In this document: positions 12,613 through 14,044 of the stretch, piece after piece
Position numbering within the stretch: position 1 is the first letter of the stretch
Layout of the letters: each line of letters begins with the position of its first letter
DNA from: Ferruginibacter sp.
Lineage (GTDB): Bacteria > Bacteroidota > Bacteroidia > Chitinophagales > Chitinophagaceae
Direction: 5' to 3'
Length of the DNA: 14,044 bases
Assembly (NCBI GenBank): GCA_030831725.1
Contig: JAURKN010000201.1
Coordinates: 1-14,044 of the forward strand
Program-made: the position numbers and the translations under genes
Notes under the pieces: model-generated
Told to the model about the DNA's origin: nothing
What the model saw: the letters and a program-made list of their open reading frames with translations, nothing else
Database searches by the model: none

Positions 12613-14044
12613 ATGGCAGATAAAGACTTGTTTAATTATACGGAAGACAGCATCAGGAGTTTAGATTGGAAAGAGCATATTCGACTTCGCCCGGGTATGT
12701 ACATCGGTAAGTTGGGTGATGGTAGCAGTCCGGACGACGGTATTTACGTCTTATTGAAAGAGGTAATCGACAATTGCATTGACGAGCACACGATGGGGTA
12801 TGGTAAACAGGTGGAAGTGAGCATTGAGGATAAGAAAATAACAGTCAGAGATTATGGCAGGGGTATTCCTTTGGGTAAGTTGGTGGATGTGGTCAGTAAA
12901 ATCAACACCGGTGCCAAATACGATAGCAAGGCTTTTCAAAAAAGTGTGGGTTTGAACGGGGTGGGAACCAAAGCGGTTAACGCTTTGAGTACTTATTTTA
13001 AGGTGACTGCTTTCAGGGATGGTAAGGAGAAAACGGCTGAATTCGAAAGAGGAGTTCTGCTGAAAGAACATAAGGAACTTGCAACCAAAGAAGGCAACGG
13101 AACCCTTGTCCACTTTATTCCGGATGATACCATTTTCAAAAATTATCATTTCGTTCAAGAATACCTCGAAAAACAATTTTGGAATTATTGCTATCTGAAT
13201 GCCGGTTTGGTGATGAACCTCAACGGTAAAAAATTCGTAAGCAAGAATGGTCTTCTTGATTTGCTCGAAAGGAGCACCAATGCCGACGAGCTTCGATATC
13301 CCATCATCCATCTCAAAGGAGAAGACATTGAAGTGGCTTTGACCCATGAGAACGGATATGGCGAAGAATATTACAGTTTCGTCAACGGACAATTCACGAC
13401 ACAGGGAGGAACACATCTGGCCGCATTCAGGGAGGGCTTTGTAAGAACCATCCGCGAATTTTTCAAGAAAGATTACGACGCATCAGACATACGGGGTAGC
13501 ATATGCGCTGCCATTTCGGTACGTGTACAGGAACCTGTTTTTGAAAGCCAGACCAAAACAAAGCTGGGCTCTCAGACCGTATATGAGAACGGACCAAGCA
13601 TGAAGAATTTTGTCGGTGATTTCCTTTTGAAAGAACTTGATAATTTTCTGCACCGTAATCCATCCACCGCGGATGCATTAAAGAAACGCATCGAACAAAA
13701 TGAAAGGGAAAGAAAAGAACTTGCCGGCATAAAAAAGCTTGCCAATGAAAGAGCGAAAAAGGCCAATCTTCACAACAAGAAACTGAGGGATTGCAAGTAT
13801 CACTATAATGATGAGCCAACCGGAAAAGAAAAGGATACAATCATTGAAAAACAAAAAGAGACTACACTTTTCATCACCGAGGGAGATAGTGCGAGCGGAT
13901 CCATCACCAAGGCAAGGAGTGTGAATACACAGGCGGTGTTCAGCTTGAGGGGTAAGCCATTGAACTGCTACGGGCTCACTAAAAAAATCGTTTACGAAAA
14001 CGAGGAATTCAACCTGCTGCAACACGCATTGAACATCGAAGAGG
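12613..14044 (+). CDS. parE: DNA topoisomerase IV subunit B (ParE), 5' part, cut by the window end
   Basis: The ATPase subunit of a type IIA topoisomerase that decatenates chromosomes with ParC. About 477 codons are visible of a usual 600-650; the frame is open to the window edge. The GHKL ATPase motifs are all present: N-box KEVIDN with Glu50 and Asn54, DYGRGIP at 80-86, and GLNGVGTKAVNAL at 113-125 forming the ATP lid. The transducer QTKTKLGS loop is at 313-320. The TOPRIM domain begins near 420 with FITEGDSASGS, Glu423 being the catalytic acid. Compared with GyrB, the early segment SLDWKEHIRLRPGMYIGKLG and SSPDDGIYVLLKE is the form I associate with Bacteroidota ParE rather than GyrB, so ParE is preferred; absolute proof would need the C-terminal end. 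Start: ATG at 12613 gives MADKDLFNYTEDSIRSL, a natural N-terminus. No Shine-Dalgarno. parC is expected downstream. Confidence 0.93.
   Translation, partial: MADKDLFNYTEDSIRSLDWKEHIRLRPGMYIGKLGDGSSPDDGIYVLLKEVIDNCIDEHTMGYGKQVEVSIEDKKITVRDYGRGIPLGKLVDVVSKINTGAKYDSKAFQKSVGLNGVGTKAVNALSTYFKVTAFRDGKEKTAEFERGVLLKEHKELATKEGNGTLVHFIPDDTIFKNYHFVQEYLEKQFWNYCYLNAGLVMNLNGKKFVSKNGLLDLLERSTNADELRYPIIHLKGEDIEVALTHENGYGEEYYSFVNGQFTTQGGTHLAAFREGFVRTIREFFKKDYDASDIRGSICAAISVRVQEPVFESQTKTKLGSQTVYENGPSMKNFVGDFLLKELDNFLHRNPSTADALKKRIEQNERERKELAGIKKLANERAKKANLHNKKLRDCKYHYNDEPTGKEKDTIIEKQKETTLFITEGDSASGSITKARSVNTQAVFSLRGKPLNCYGLTKKIVYENEEFNLLQHALNIEE

Noticed and set aside
12751..13416. Minus-strand open frame of 221 codons opposite parE
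   Set aside because: It lies wholly inside a strongly conserved parE frame and its translation resembles no family; long antisense frames are common opposite conserved genes.
13678..14025. Minus-strand open frame opposite the end of parE
   Set aside because: Phe/Leu-rich antisense of the Lys/Glu-rich and TOPRIM codons; no sensible start context and parE is clearly coding.

Overview
The window comes from a Bacteroidota genome, probably an environmental gliding or surface-living lineage. The evidence is a very large secreted protein ending in a type B type IX secretion system (T9SS) sorting domain, a PorP/SprF-family partner directly downstream, two Bacteroidota-style lipoproteins, a topoisomerase IV subunit B of the Bacteroidota type, and start codons with little or no Shine-Dalgarno sequence. 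Genus or species cannot be read from the sequence. There are no rRNA, tRNA, CRISPR, insertion sequence or phage genes.

Layout. Positions 1-373 hold the 3' end of a cyclodeaminase/cyclohydrolase gene (folate one-carbon or histidine degradation). It converges, with one base between stops, on a minus-strand gene (375-1394) for a secreted two-domain protein of unknown function. A 267-bp divergent spacer (1395-1661) follows. Next is a plus-strand block: a secreted DNA/RNA non-specific endonuclease lipoprotein (1662-2573); a 236-bp spacer with overlapping inverted repeats and a compact, predicted three-way-junction fold that ends on the next start codon; a 1783-residue modular adhesin-like protein (2810-8161); and a PorP/SprF-like outer-membrane protein (8197-9234). 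Converging on this is a minus-strand block read from 12464 down to 9250: a YkgJ-type cysteine-cluster protein, an atypical SDR protein without the usual Tyr/Lys pair, and an NHL beta-propeller lipoprotein, packed 3 and 8 bases apart. A 148-bp divergent spacer leads to parE (12613 to beyond the window end), which is cut off after about 477 codons.

How the genes fit together. The adhesin and the PorP/SprF protein look like a cargo and partner pair for T9SS, like SprB/SprF in Flavobacterium gliding: the adhesin would be exported through the T9SS and held or presented at the surface with the partner's help. The nuclease, the 339-residue protein and the NHL lipoprotein are also predicted to leave the cytoplasm, so the middle of the window is rich in cell-envelope and surface genes. 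The flanking cyclodeaminase and parE are housekeeping genes.

Most unusual points: (1) the structured 5' leader of the adhesin gene, with the start codon inside a stem; (2) the fusion of N-terminal WG repeats to a T9SS type B adhesin; (3) the SDR-fold protein with SNTIR where YxxxK is expected. I do not claim a wholly new system; the leader element is the best candidate for something undescribed.
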